The notes beneath the pieces were generated by a model. It worked only from the letters and a program-made list of their open reading frames with translations, was not told where the DNA came from and did no database searches. Of a DNA stretch of 64,000 nt, positions 9,406 to 19,221 are shown in pieces (within the stretch, counting starts at the first letter, position 1; the number at the start of each line of letters is the position of its first letter). Source of the stretch: Prevotellaceae bacterium UBA4359 (GTDB lineage Bacteria > Bacteroidota > Bacteroidia > Bacteroidales > Bacteroidaceae); NCBI GenBank assembly GCA_002393555.1, contig DGSP01000047.1, positions 19,962 to 83,961 of the forward strand. The letters are read 5' to 3'. Both the position numbers and the translations under genes were made by a program.

Positions 9406-11526
9406 ATGAAGAAAATATTGAATTTTAGATTTTTCGTGGCTGCCCTTTGTGCGATTGCCGCCATTGAGTTGGGCTTTGTGAGTTGCTCCGACGACCCTGG
9501 CTCTGGCAGTTACTATACTCAGACGAAGGAGTATGCGTCAGACTATCTGCAGAACCGCAGTCAGTATAGCGATTTCGTGCAGATTCTGCAGCGCGCCACA
9601 GGTGCGGAGGGCAAGAATCTCCGACTGATTGACTTGCTGGGTACGTATGGCTCTTACACGGTCTTTGCACCGACGAACGAAGCAATCCAGTTGTACATTG
9701 CTGGTAAGGGCTATACTTCTATTGACCAGTTGACGAAGGAAGACTGCGACACCATCGCGTTGAACTCCATCATCGAGCAGGCTTACTTCACTACTGACTT
9801 GAGTGATGGAACCTATTCCAAGTCGAACATGTTGGATCAGTATCTGACCATTACGAGTCGAGAGGAAACATCTGAGGACGAAACTGAAAGCCGTCTGGCC
9901 ATGTACATCAACTCGGATGCTCAAATCACACATGCTGATGACTCGGTGAGCAACGGTGTGGTCCATACGGTGAACCGCGTGGTTCTCACTAACACTGACT
10001 TCCTCCCCGATTTTATGGGTGAGGACGAGAATATCCAACTTTTCTGCGAAGCGTTGGAAGTGACCCACATGGCCGATTCGCTGAAAAAGTTCATCGACCC
10101 CAACTATTCGGTGGGTTCTGACTCCATCGACTGGACTAATCCGGCTTTGGTGCTTTCTACTGCTACCGAATACGATAATGTGGCTTATCCCGAACACCGC
10201 TACTACAAGTTTACAGCCTTCGTCTGTCCCGATGCTGTGCTGGAAGAGAAGTATGGCGTGACCAAGGTGCGTGGTAGGGACGATGCTTCTTCGCTTGAAT
10301 ATCTGGCACATCAACTCTACGACCCCATGTATCCCAACGATGCCGACAATGATGATGTGACTGACCGTCGCAATGCGCTCAACCGCTTCATCTCCTACCA
10401 TCTCTTGGATCGTTACGGCTCCTACTACACACTCACGGCAGTGGATGGCCCTAACTCTACGTTGGCCAAGAACTGGAACCGCAAAAAGTGGGACATTGCA
10501 GACTGGTATGAGACCATGATGCCTTATTCTATCCTCAAGTGTTCTTTCCCCGATGGACGTTCGGCTGGCCTCTACCTCAATCGCCGTGGTGTTCAGTCAC
10601 ATGCTGATGAGCGTGGTGTACTGGTTCGCGGTGCGAAACTCTCCACTCCTACAGAGATGGGTCGCGTGAACACTTGTCTGAACGGTATCTATCACTACAT
10701 CGATGATATCATCGCTTACGACCAGCAGACTCAGCAAGTGGTGCTGGATGAACGTCTGCGCATCGATGCTTCCACCTTGTCTCCCGACTTCATGAACAGT
10801 GAGGCACGTGGACACTATACGCGTTCCAATTATGAAAATGGAAAGTATGGTATCTGGGACAGCAATGCAAGTGTGGATAATAAGCAGACCTGCTTGGGCT
10901 TCAAGGCTGGTTCGGTCAAGAACTTCACCTATACAGATGACACCCATGTACACGTGCGTCCACGCACACTCTCTTTCTGGTCTTATCAAGGTGACGAGGT
11001 TACAGTGATTGGAATTTTCGACCTGACGGTCAAGTTGCCACCTGTACCAGCCGGTGAATACGAACTACGCTTGTTCACCTGCACAGGCTTCTCCAACCGT
11101 GGTATCATTCAGGTTTATCTGGATGGTGTTCCCCAGGGCATTCCATTCGATATGCGCCCAGATGGCCTCACGTTGTTTGGCTATAAGTATGACACCGCCT
11201 TGGGTGACGAAGATGCCATTGCAGCGTTTGACAAGTCCATCCACAACTTAGGCTGGATGAAAGGTCCTAAGTCGTATGGAAATGCGACGACTGAGGCAGG
11301 CGGAACAATGGGTACACCATTCCGCGACTTGAATCCACCTCGCACAGTACGTAAGGTGCTGGGGCACTTTACCAGCCGTGGCGAAGACGATGAGGAACAT
11401 TTCGTGCGTTTCAAGCAGGTGCTTGAGACTGCATCGAAAACCTCAAGTGCTCTCAACTTCGACTTCATCGAGATTTGTCCAAGTTCAGTCTATAACAACG
11501 AGTACTTTGCAGAGGATAGATGGTAA
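9406..11526 (+). CDS. FAS1-domain lipoprotein with C-terminal beta-rich domain, 706 aa
   Basis: Lipobox region GFVSCSDDP (Cys about 28). FAS1 unit about residues 45-200 (RLIDLLGTYGSYTVFAPTNE, then NGVVHTVNRVVL), a second less clear FAS1 unit to about 450, then a C-terminal beta-rich region (about 460-706; YELRLFTCTGFSNRGIIQVY) that resembles ligand-binding domains found on other SusCD-linked lipoproteins. No catalytic motif is seen. It starts 6 bp after susD and is surely co-transcribed. Probable surface-exposed accessory binding protein; ligand not deducible. Confidence 0.8.
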   Translation: MKKILNFRFFVAALCAIAAIELGFVSCSDDPGSGSYYTQTKEYASDYLQNRSQYSDFVQILQRATGAEGKNLRLIDLLGTYGSYTVFAPTNEAIQLYIAGKGYTSIDQLTKEDCDTIALNSIIEQAYFTTDLSDGTYSKSNMLDQYLTITSREETSEDETESRLAMYINSDAQITHADDSVSNGVVHTVNRVVLTNTDFLPDFMGEDENIQLFCEALEVTHMADSLKKFIDPNYSVGSDSIDWTNPALVLSTATEYDNVAYPEHRYYKFTAFVCPDAVLEEKYGVTKVRGRDDASSLEYLAHQLYDPMYPNDADNDDVTDRRNALNRFISYHLLDRYGSYYTLTAVDGPNSTLAKNWNRKKWDIADWYETMMPYSILKCSFPDGRSAGLYLNRRGVQSHADERGVLVRGAKLSTPTEMGRVNTCLNGIYHYIDDIIAYDQQTQQVVLDERLRIDASTLSPDFMNSEARGHYTRSNYENGKYGIWDSNASVDNKQTCLGFKAGSVKNFTYTDDTHVHVRPRTLSFWSYQGDEVTVIGIFDLTVKLPPVPAGEYELRLFTCTGFSNRGIIQVYLDGVPQGIPFDMRPDGLTLFGYKYDTALGDEDAIAAFDKSIHNLGWMKGPKSYGNATTEAGGTMGTPFRDLNPPRTVRKVLGHFTSRGEDDEEHFVRFKQVLETASKTSSALNFDFIEICPSSVYNNEYFAEDRW

Positions 11527-11547
11527 ATTTTTAATGTAGGTAAAAAT

Positions 11548-13446
11548 ATGAATAACAAGATAAAAAACACTTTCCGACTCGGAATCATTGCTGCCGCAGG
11601 TGCAGCAGCAATGGTTTCCTGCTCGGACACGTGGGACGACCACTATAAGGGCGGTGCTGTCATCGAGTTCAATGGCACGACCCTGCAAGCAATAGAGGAA
11701 AATGCCCCCGATTTTGCCAAGGTGATTAAGGCATACGGTTTCGACCGCGAACTGGCTTCAGATAATGTCTATACCATCTGGGCACCAGCCGATGGCTCCT
11801 TCACCCTTTCCGACTATGTGGTACAAGGTAATATGGGTGAACTCCTGAGAGTTGCTGACTCGACAGATGTGGTGGACCGCTTCATCAAGAACCACATTGC
11901 GCGCTATGCTGTGTCGCAAAATGGCACTGAGCAAGACATCATGCTGTTGAACACCAAGATGGCCACCATGACAGGCGAGGGTAGTGCTGAGGGTTCTATC
12001 GAAGCCTGCGACATAACCAGGGCGAACCTCTCGTGCGCCAACGGCATTCTCCATCTCATCGATGGCGAGATGGACTACAAGAACAACATCTACGAACAAA
12101 TCCGGTCATGGGACGATGCTGGCGAAGACGAAGCATCGCTCTACGCTTACCTGGAGGAGTATAATGCCGACTCGCTCGACGAGAACAAGTCCATCAGCCG
12201 TGGCGTTGATGCATACGGAAACAAGATTTGGATTGACAGCGTGACCATCCGCAACAACACGGCTCTGCGTAGTGTAGATGCCCCTGTGTATGAGGAAGAC
12301 TCCAGTTTCATCGCCATCATTCCTACCGCCAAGGCTTATCAGAAGCGTCTGGAGATAGCCAAGAGTCTCTTGGTGTTCAATCCTTCAGAAGATGCGGTTG
12401 TGCCAGGTATCTGCGACTCTCTGCAGAACTACTATGGCAACATGTTCGCCATGTCTGACCTCTTCTACAACAAGAACCTCAATGCCAAGGCATACGATGA
12501 GGGAACCGAGAACTACGACTCGCTGCGTTCCACGTTGTTCAAGTCATGGAACTGGCCCTACAACCTTTATTATAGCAAGGAGCCACGCCTGGGTCTTCAT
12601 CCCGACAAGCAGGTGAACGACATCTTGACGAAAGCCAAGGCCGGCACCATGGCTGAATGTTCGAATGGTGAGGCTTATCTGGTGGACGAGTACCCCATGT
12701 CTGTCACAGAGCAGTTCTTCAAGAAACTTCAGGTCATGGCCAGCGACCGATCGTTAGACCAGACTCAGACCACCAATAGTCAGGGACAAACCACAAATGC
12801 TTATACCCGTTTGATAGGTACTCCTTATTCACGGTCTGGTGTGATTTACGACTATGAGACAGAGACGTCCATCGACGAAGAGACAGGCGAAGAGGTGACA
12901 ACCGTGACCGGTTACACCATGCGCAACTATCACTTCTACGGTGTTCCGCCACAGAACGATGCTCAGCAACCTTATATAGCCTTCAAGGTTCCCAACACCT
13001 TGTCTGGCACCTATGAGTTGTATCTGGTCACTTGTCCTATCTGGGCCAAGAATGGTTTTGAGGATGGTGCAAAGCCAGAGGATGACCCTCGCGGCTACCG
13101 TTTCTACACCAACATTTACGAGCGCAACGAAAAGGGCGAATACGCCAAAGCCGAGCGTCTTTCCATTGAAGACTTCAGAGGAATCCATCCTGAATATGAA
13201 GGCTTGAGCGAAAAGAACTACTACATAACCAACTACGAGAATCCTATAGACACACTCTATCTGGGTGACTATACATTCAAGAATGCCTACTACAACCGTT
13301 CAGAGGAAGGCGTTCTCATCCAGTTCCAGGTGCAGGTCAACAGTAAGTTGGTTGACCAATACTCGCGCGAGATGCTCTTCTCCAGCATCATTCTGAAGCC
13401 TAAGTTTGAAGAAGCCAAGGAAGAGGAAGAATCAGTGGAAGAGTAA
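11548..13446 (+). CDS. FAS1-domain lipoprotein, 632 aa
   Basis: Lipobox VSCSDTWDD (Cys about 25) and an N-terminal FAS1-like unit (about 35-180: NVYTIWAPADGSFTLSDYV, ending NGILHLIDGEMDY). The middle and C-terminal parts resemble the previous gene product (YELYLVTCPIWAKNGFEDG parallels YELRLFTCTGFSNRG), so the two are probably diverged paralogues. The C-terminus is Glu-rich. It lies 21 bp after the previous FAS1 gene and 36 bp before the second SusC. Probable surface lipoprotein of the same import or adhesion system. Confidence 0.78.
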   Translation: MNNKIKNTFRLGIIAAAGAAAMVSCSDTWDDHYKGGAVIEFNGTTLQAIEENAPDFAKVIKAYGFDRELASDNVYTIWAPADGSFTLSDYVVQGNMGELLRVADSTDVVDRFIKNHIARYAVSQNGTEQDIMLLNTKMATMTGEGSAEGSIEACDITRANLSCANGILHLIDGEMDYKNNIYEQIRSWDDAGEDEASLYAYLEEYNADSLDENKSISRGVDAYGNKIWIDSVTIRNNTALRSVDAPVYEEDSSFIAIIPTAKAYQKRLEIAKSLLVFNPSEDAVVPGICDSLQNYYGNMFAMSDLFYNKNLNAKAYDEGTENYDSLRSTLFKSWNWPYNLYYSKEPRLGLHPDKQVNDILTKAKAGTMAECSNGEAYLVDEYPMSVTEQFFKKLQVMASDRSLDQTQTTNSQGQTTNAYTRLIGTPYSRSGVIYDYETETSIDEETGEEVTTVTGYTMRNYHFYGVPPQNDAQQPYIAFKVPNTLSGTYELYLVTCPIWAKNGFEDGAKPEDDPRGYRFYTNIYERNEKGEYAKAERLSIEDFRGIHPEYEGLSEKNYYITNYENPIDTLYLGDYTFKNAYYNRSEEGVLIQFQVQVNSKLVDQYSREMLFSSIILKPKFEEAKEEEESVEE

Positions 13447-13482
13447 GCCCCTACAGTAGAAATTAGAAAAAAAGTTACACGT

Positions 13483-16400
13483 ATGAAAAATATGCAATCA
13501 TATAATAACTCAGAAATCCTGCGCATCTGTAAGTACGGGTTCGCAGCGATGGGATTCCTGCTGGGTACACTTCCTGTTGCAGCACAAGATGAGGCAGAAG
13601 CCGATTCTCAAGAAGGAACAGAAGTAGTGGCTGCTCCCAAGAAGGCAAACCCTGCAAAGAAATATCCCACGGTTGAGGTGAAGGGCAAAGTGGTGGATGC
13701 CGCCACGGGCGAGCCTCTTGCCGGTGCCCAGATTCAGGCCTACAACAACCGCAACTATACGGCCATGGCCGACGAGAATGGCGACTTCACTATCAACGTG
13801 CCCAAGTTCGTCACTTCCGTGATTGTGAAGTTGGAAGGCTATAACCTTGTGCAGACCTCTCTCAACGGACGCACGGAAGGCGTGAACGTCAAACTCTATG
13901 CCGACACCTACCTGAAAGACTACGCAGAGACAACCGCTGCTGTCAAGTCGGTGAATGCCTATGACTTCGAGCAATCGACCGCCATCACCGTTGACCAGGA
14001 AATCCAGAACCGCCTTGGTGCCGATGTACGCGGCATTCAGCGTTCAGCCAATCCCGGTCAAGGCGTGGCCATGTTCATCAATGGTCTCAACTCTCTCAAC
14101 TCAAACGCCATGCCACTCATCATTCTCGATGGCGTGGTCTATGACCAGATGTACACCGAAGGCAAGATGATGCACACCGGCTACTTCAACAACCTCTTGC
14201 AGTCCATCAACATGGAAGACATCGAGTCCTTCGAAGTGCTGAAAAATGGTACTGCCATCTATGGTGCAAAGGCTGCCAATGGTGTGATTGTCATCAAGAC
14301 CAAGCGTTGTCACTCTATGGCAACCCGCATTGATGTCAACGCATCGATGGGCATCGACTTCAGACCCAAGACGATAGACGTTATGGGAGCAAGCGATTAC
14401 CGCAACTACGCTTCCGAAATGTTGGGTACGACGAACACGACGCTGTTGGACTTCAAGTTCCTCCAGACCGATGTGATGAAGCCTTATTATAATATGTATC
14501 ATAACAACACCAACTGGAAAGACGAGGTGTATCGCACAGCCATCACTCAGAACTATGGCATTGCCATTCAGGGTGGTGACGACATTGCGCAGTACAACCT
14601 TTCCATTGGCTATATGGACTCAAAGTCTGTCTTGAAGAGAAACGACATGCAGCGTTTCAACATCCGCTTCAACACGGACATCATCCTCAACAACTGGTTC
14701 ACGACCAAGTTTGATGCCAGTTATACGAACGTGACCCGCGACCTCCGCAGCGACGGTCTTGAGTCCGACTTCCACCTTCAGTCGTTGGCTGCACCCAGTT
14801 TCCTGGCCTATGCCAAGGCACCCTTCCTCAGCCCATACGACTTCACTTCCGAGTTAGGTGGCAAGTCTCATGTGACATCCTTCATCTCCGATGCCGACGA
14901 GTATCTGAACGAGGTGCTGGGCACCAAGGGCAGTCTCGCCAACCCCACAGCCATCCTTGCGAATGGCGAGGCCAAGAACAAGAACCACACCGACTGCACG
15001 ATGATTAACATCACCGTGGCCCCTCGTTGGCAACCCACCAAGAACTTCGGCCTCACCGAGCGTTTCGCCTACACGATGCAGTCGTTTGACGAGGGTTACT
15101 TCACCCCCATCATCGGTATGCCAGCCTATCGCGAAGAAGGCACCACCGCCACCACCGAGAACAAGAAGTGGTCGCTCTACACCAAGCACAACGCCATCTT
15201 CTCCGACACGCAGGCTGACTGGGCCATTCCTCTGGGTGCCCATCGGTTGGATGTGTTCGGTGGCGTCCGCTTCCTCAGCGACACCTACACCTCTTCCTAC
15301 CTGATTGGCGACAACACAGGCAACGACAAGACCCCCAACGTGGCTGCCGATACGCGCAAGCGTCCCGGCTCCGACATCAACTGGAAGTCCCTCTCTTACT
15401 ATGCCAACGTTAGTTACAACTACATGGAGAAGTACTACCTGACGGGTCAGTTCTCGTTGGAGACCTCTTCTCGTTTCGGCAAGAAAGCCGATGGTGGCCT
15501 GAAGATGTTCGGCGTGGCATGGGGCTTCTTCCCCTCCATCAATGCAGCCTGGGTGCTCACCAACGAAAATTGGTTCCGTCCCACCAAGGCTGTCAACATG
15601 CTGAAACTGAATGCCGGCTTCGAGTCAGTGGGTAACGATGGCATAGACAACTCAGCCACACTGACCTACCTCTCCTCAGCCGCTCTGCTCAACGACCAGG
15701 TGACTTCCATCGGCTTGGGCCGCATCGGTAACACCAAACTCCGTTGGGAGACGACCAACCGCTTCACGGTAGGTGCCGAAGGTAACTTCTTCAACAACCG
15801 CCTGAACCTGAAGGCCAACTACTTCCTCTCTCGGACCAACAATCTCGTGACACTCGGCACGATGGCCTACGTGGCGGGTCTGACCGACTACTACACCAAC
15901 GGTGGCTCTCTGCAGAACCAGGGCTTCGATGTAGCCTTCAATGCCAAACTCATCAATGAGCGCAACTTCAAGTTCGAGTTGGGCGCTTCGATGGGTCACT
16001 ACAAGAACAAGATTAAGTCGCTGCCACAAGGTCAGAAATACTTCAACACCGACATGTACGGTGGCACCATCCGCACCGCAGTGGGCAGTCCTGCTGGCCT
16101 CTTCTACGGCTACAAGACCAAAGGTGTCTATAAGGATGCCGAGGCCGTGGCCAAGTATGGCAACCTCTACATCACCGACCAGGCTGGCAACAAGACTCCC
16201 TTCCAGTCGGGCGACGTGATTTTTGAGGACTTGAACGGCGACGGCCAGATTGGTGAGATTGACTACAACGACGACGGCGTCATCGACGCAAGCGAGACCG
16301 ACCGCACCGTCATCGGCGACCCCAATCCCGACATCTACGGCAACATCCACATGAACTTCCGCTTCGGACAGCGCTGGTCGCTGGCTGCCAACTTCAACTA

Positions 16401-16818
16401 CTCAGTTGGCAACGACATCTACAACTATCAGCGCGCCTTGCTGGAGTCTGGCTCCATGTTCATCAACCAGACGACAGCCCTCAACCGCCGCTGGACCACC
16501 GAAGGTCAAGTCACCGATGTTCCCCGTGCCGTCTATGGCGACCCGATGGGCAACAGCCGCTTCTCCGACCGTTGGATTGAGAACGGTTCCTATCTGAAAC
16601 TGAAGAATGTGACACTTTCCTACAAAGTTCCCGTGCAGAACGAGTACATTCAGGGCATCACCCTTTGGGCCGCTGCCAACAACCTGTTCACGTTCACGAA
16701 GTATCTGGGTTCCGACCCCGAAGTGACCTGTGGCAATGGCGTTCTCATGCAGGGCATCGACGCTGGCTACCTCTCTTCAGGCCGCAGCATCCATGTAGGT
16801 GTTAAGATTAACCTCTAA
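13483..16818 (+). CDS. Second SusC/RagA-family TonB-dependent transporter, 1111 aa
   Basis: Signal peptide ends near PVAAQDEAEA. An acidic then basic linker (about 30-60) precedes a CarboxypepD_reg domain (about 63-145, VKGKVVDAATGEPLAGAQIQ), plug (about 160-285, FINGLNSLNSNAMPLIILDG, LKNGTAIYGAKAANGVI) and barrel. The barrel carries a double EF-hand-like stretch (DLNGDGQIGEIDYNDDG). The 632-aa FAS1 gene lies 36 bp upstream and a SusD-like gene 8 bp downstream. Two SusC genes in one transcription unit suggests two uptake pairs used together or for related ligands. Confidence 0.94.
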   Translation: MKNMQSYNNSEILRICKYGFAAMGFLLGTLPVAAQDEAEADSQEGTEVVAAPKKANPAKKYPTVEVKGKVVDAATGEPLAGAQIQAYNNRNYTAMADENGDFTINVPKFVTSVIVKLEGYNLVQTSLNGRTEGVNVKLYADTYLKDYAETTAAVKSVNAYDFEQSTAITVDQEIQNRLGADVRGIQRSANPGQGVAMFINGLNSLNSNAMPLIILDGVVYDQMYTEGKMMHTGYFNNLLQSINMEDIESFEVLKNGTAIYGAKAANGVIVIKTKRCHSMATRIDVNASMGIDFRPKTIDVMGASDYRNYASEMLGTTNTTLLDFKFLQTDVMKPYYNMYHNNTNWKDEVYRTAITQNYGIAIQGGDDIAQYNLSIGYMDSKSVLKRNDMQRFNIRFNTDIILNNWFTTKFDASYTNVTRDLRSDGLESDFHLQSLAAPSFLAYAKAPFLSPYDFTSELGGKSHVTSFISDADEYLNEVLGTKGSLANPTAILANGEAKNKNHTDCTMINITVAPRWQPTKNFGLTERFAYTMQSFDEGYFTPIIGMPAYREEGTTATTENKKWSLYTKHNAIFSDTQADWAIPLGAHRLDVFGGVRFLSDTYTSSYLIGDNTGNDKTPNVAADTRKRPGSDINWKSLSYYANVSYNYMEKYYLTGQFSLETSSRFGKKADGGLKMFGVAWGFFPSINAAWVLTNENWFRPTKAVNMLKLNAGFESVGNDGIDNSATLTYLSSAALLNDQVTSIGLGRIGNTKLRWETTNRFTVGAEGNFFNNRLNLKANYFLSRTNNLVTLGTMAYVAGLTDYYTNGGSLQNQGFDVAFNAKLINERNFKFELGASMGHYKNKIKSLPQGQKYFNTDMYGGTIRTAVGSPAGLFYGYKTKGVYKDAEAVAKYGNLYITDQAGNKTPFQSGDVIFEDLNGDGQIGEIDYNDDGVIDASETDRTVIGDPNPDIYGNIHMNFRFGQRWSLAANFNYSVGNDIYNYQRALLESGSMFINQTTALNRRWTTEGQVTDVPRAVYGDPMGNSRFSDRWIENGSYLKLKNVTLSYKVPVQNEYIQGITLWAAANNLFTFTKYLGSDPEVTCGNGVLMQGIDAGYLSSGRSIHVGVKINL

Positions 16819-16826
16819 TATTTGCA

Positions 16827-18947
16827 ATGTTAATTATGAAAATAAAATCAATCATAGCATGTGGCATGCTCCTGCTCACAGTGGGGGCAGCCACCACGTC
16901 CTGCGAAGACATGTTCACAGCCGAGAACAAGTTGGTGTCGGAAGAACTCGCGCCTAAGGATACACTCTATCAGGTGATGGGCATTGTGAAGCGCATGCAG
17001 AAACTGGCCGACAAGTCGGTGCTGTTGGGTGAGATTCGTGCCGACCTCGTGACCGTGAATTCAGATGTGGCTTCGACCGACATTCAGGACCTTCACGACA
17101 ACAATGTCCGTTTCGACAACCTCTATAACAAGCCGTCCGACTACTACGATGTCATCAACAACTGCAACATCTACCTTGCCCACGTTGATTCCCTGCTCAT
17201 GTCGCACGGTGACTACTACTACGAGAAAGAAATCTGCGCCGTCAAGTGCTTCCGTGCCTGGTGCTATCTCGAACTGGTCAAGATTTATGGTGAGGTTCCC
17301 TACATCACCAAGCCTTTGACCACAGCCGATGCAGCCGAAAGCATCGTGGCTTCGGGACAGAAGCAAGACATGCTCTACATCTTGAACCAATGCATCAACG
17401 ACCTGAAGGACTATGCCTTGAAGGACGAAAACAATGCCCTCCGTCCCAGTTACGGAGCCTCTTGGTCGGGCATCTCATACGCCAACTTCTTCATTCCCGT
17501 CCGTGCGATGCTGGCCGAACTCTATCTCTGGAAAGGCACTTGCACAGGCGAGCAAGCCGACTACAAAGATGCCGTGCGCATGTATCACGACTTCTTCAAC
17601 TTCCCAGGCGAGGAGCGCGGCATTGTTCCTTCGGCTAATATCACAGGAGTGGCAAGTTGGGCCAACCGTTCCCACATGGGCAATCCCACTACCAACAACA
17701 CCTATCCCATCAATCGTTTCTCGCTGGGTGGCAACCAAACGATGGAGCAAGTCGGTGTCATCCCCTGCGACACCTCTTCCTACTATGGCAACACTTCCGA
17801 ACTCCGCACGGTGTTCTGCTCGCTGTATGCCAACAACTACTATCCTTGGGTGATACCGTCTCAGCGCATACGAGCCATCTCCACCAGCCAGGTGTATTGG
17901 TACTATCAGTATGTGCAGAATCCAGCCTATAGCATGGATTTCTCCACCAACCCCAACGACTACGACTCGCCAGACTATGTAGGCGACCTGCGTCTGCCCA
18001 GCGTCTATTACACCATGAGCAATGCTTCGCGCAGCCGCTACGATGCCAACCTGAACAGCGAGATGTCTTTCATCCGCAAGTGGACCGCTGGCAACCTCAT
18101 GCTGTCCTCCGACCAGAAGAACCCCTTCGTTCCCTACTTCCGCGTCTCCATTCTCTATCTCCACATGGCCGAAGCACTCAACCGTGCCGGTTTCCCCGAG
18201 ACCGCTTTCGCCGTGCTGAAGCATGGTCTGACCTACGATGTGATGAACGACCGTTCCATCATCTCTCAGCAAGAATTCGACGCATTGTGCGAAATCAAGT
18301 CTTACGGCTTCGCCAACATCGAGTCGAAGTATGAAAATAACAGCGAACTCAGCAGCAAAGCCAACTCCAGTTTCGTCATTTGGAACTCCAACAAGTTTGA
18401 GAGTCCAGCCATCGAGGAAATAGGCCAGAGTTGGTTGCACCTGCCCGCCGATGCTCCGAGAAATGCCATCATGCAGATAGGCATCCACTCTTTGGGTTCA
18501 GGCACCAGTTCGCTCAACACCTTCTACTATCTCGACGACGAGGAGACTCAGTCGCACAAGCGTGAGTATTACGAACTGCCCGACACCGTGGCACTGCCCA
18601 GACGTAATCCAACCGAAGAGCAAATCGCAGCATGGAAGGAATCCATCGAGGCTCTCAACGCTGTCATCGAGCAGAACAAGGAGATTGATGCCGAGTATGC
18701 CGAATACCTCAACACTCCCGAGGTGAAGCAGAAGCGTCAGGCACGTGTGGCTCGCCTCATCCTCGACGAGGAAGCCCTCGAAGGCGCATTCGAAGGTCAT
18801 CGTTTCTACGACCTCATGCGCTATCAGAAGCAAGAAGGCCAGTTCCAGACTACCATCACGCTGCCAAGTTACATCAGCGAAGAGTATAAGACAAGCGAAG
18901 ACAACATGACCGGCAAACCGTGGTTCCTCACCTTGCCGTCGCGCTAA
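16827..18947 (+). CDS. Second SusD/RagB-family lipoprotein, 706 aa
   Basis: Lipobox TTSCEDM (Cys about 26). SusD features: NNCNIYLAHVDSLL, CFRAWCYLELVKIYGEVPYI and, near the C-terminus, LEGAFEGHRFYDLMRYQKQE. At 706 residues it is longer than most SusD proteins. ATG at 16836 is an alternative start. It lies 8 bp after its SusC partner and is the last gene of the operon, followed by a strong terminator. Confidence 0.92.
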   Translation: MLIMKIKSIIACGMLLLTVGAATTSCEDMFTAENKLVSEELAPKDTLYQVMGIVKRMQKLADKSVLLGEIRADLVTVNSDVASTDIQDLHDNNVRFDNLYNKPSDYYDVINNCNIYLAHVDSLLMSHGDYYYEKEICAVKCFRAWCYLELVKIYGEVPYITKPLTTADAAESIVASGQKQDMLYILNQCINDLKDYALKDENNALRPSYGASWSGISYANFFIPVRAMLAELYLWKGTCTGEQADYKDAVRMYHDFFNFPGEERGIVPSANITGVASWANRSHMGNPTTNNTYPINRFSLGGNQTMEQVGVIPCDTSSYYGNTSELRTVFCSLYANNYYPWVIPSQRIRAISTSQVYWYYQYVQNPAYSMDFSTNPNDYDSPDYVGDLRLPSVYYTMSNASRSRYDANLNSEMSFIRKWTAGNLMLSSDQKNPFVPYFRVSILYLHMAEALNRAGFPETAFAVLKHGLTYDVMNDRSIISQQEFDALCEIKSYGFANIESKYENNSELSSKANSSFVIWNSNKFESPAIEEIGQSWLHLPADAPRNAIMQIGIHSLGSGTSSLNTFYYLDDEETQSHKREYYELPDTVALPRRNPTEEQIAAWKESIEALNAVIEQNKEIDAEYAEYLNTPEVKQKRQARVARLILDEEALEGAFEGHRFYDLMRYQKQEGQFQTTITLPSYISEEYKTSEDNMTGKPWFLTLPSR

Positions 18948-18971
18948 CACTCATTCTGAATAACCCTGCAA

Positions 18972-19012
18972 GCGGGGCCTGTGTCAACACCGACACAGGC
19001 CCCGCTTTTTTC
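18972..19012 (+). terminator. Intrinsic terminator of FAS1/SusCD operon
   Basis: A 14-bp perfect stem (GCGGGGCCTGTGTC and complement) with a 6-nt loop is followed by six T. It lies 25 bp after the stop of the last SusD gene. Confidence 0.93.
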
Positions 19013-19034
19013 TTCCCTCCCGTCACCCTTTTGG

Positions 19035-19098
19035 CCGTACCCCTCGACTACGCTCTGCCGTACCCCTCGACTACGCCGTGCCGTACCCCTCGACTACG
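19035..19098. repeat. Three direct copies of an 18-bp repeat at 23-bp period
   Basis: CCGTACCCCTCGACTACG occurs at 19035-19052, 19058-19075 and 19081-19098 with 5-bp spacers (CTCTG, CCGTG). The core CCTCGACTACG resembles a widespread bacterial palindromic repeat type. It lies between the operon terminator and the next promoter. Confidence 0.85.
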
Positions 19099-19162
19099 GT
19101 CAATCGCACTCGTCGAGCGCAGTGCATCGCGGTCGTCGAATGCGATTTCTTTCTTCTTTCCT

Positions 19163-19193
19163 CTTGTTATGTGAAATATTTTCTCTACCTTTG
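19163..19193 (+). promoter_or_regulatory. Promoter of the 1342-aa protein gene
   Basis: CTTG (19163-19166), 19-nt spacer, perfect TACCTTTG (19186-19193). Confidence 0.75.
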
Positions 19194-19221
19194 CATGTGA
19201 AGACCTTTTTCAGTCTCTCAC

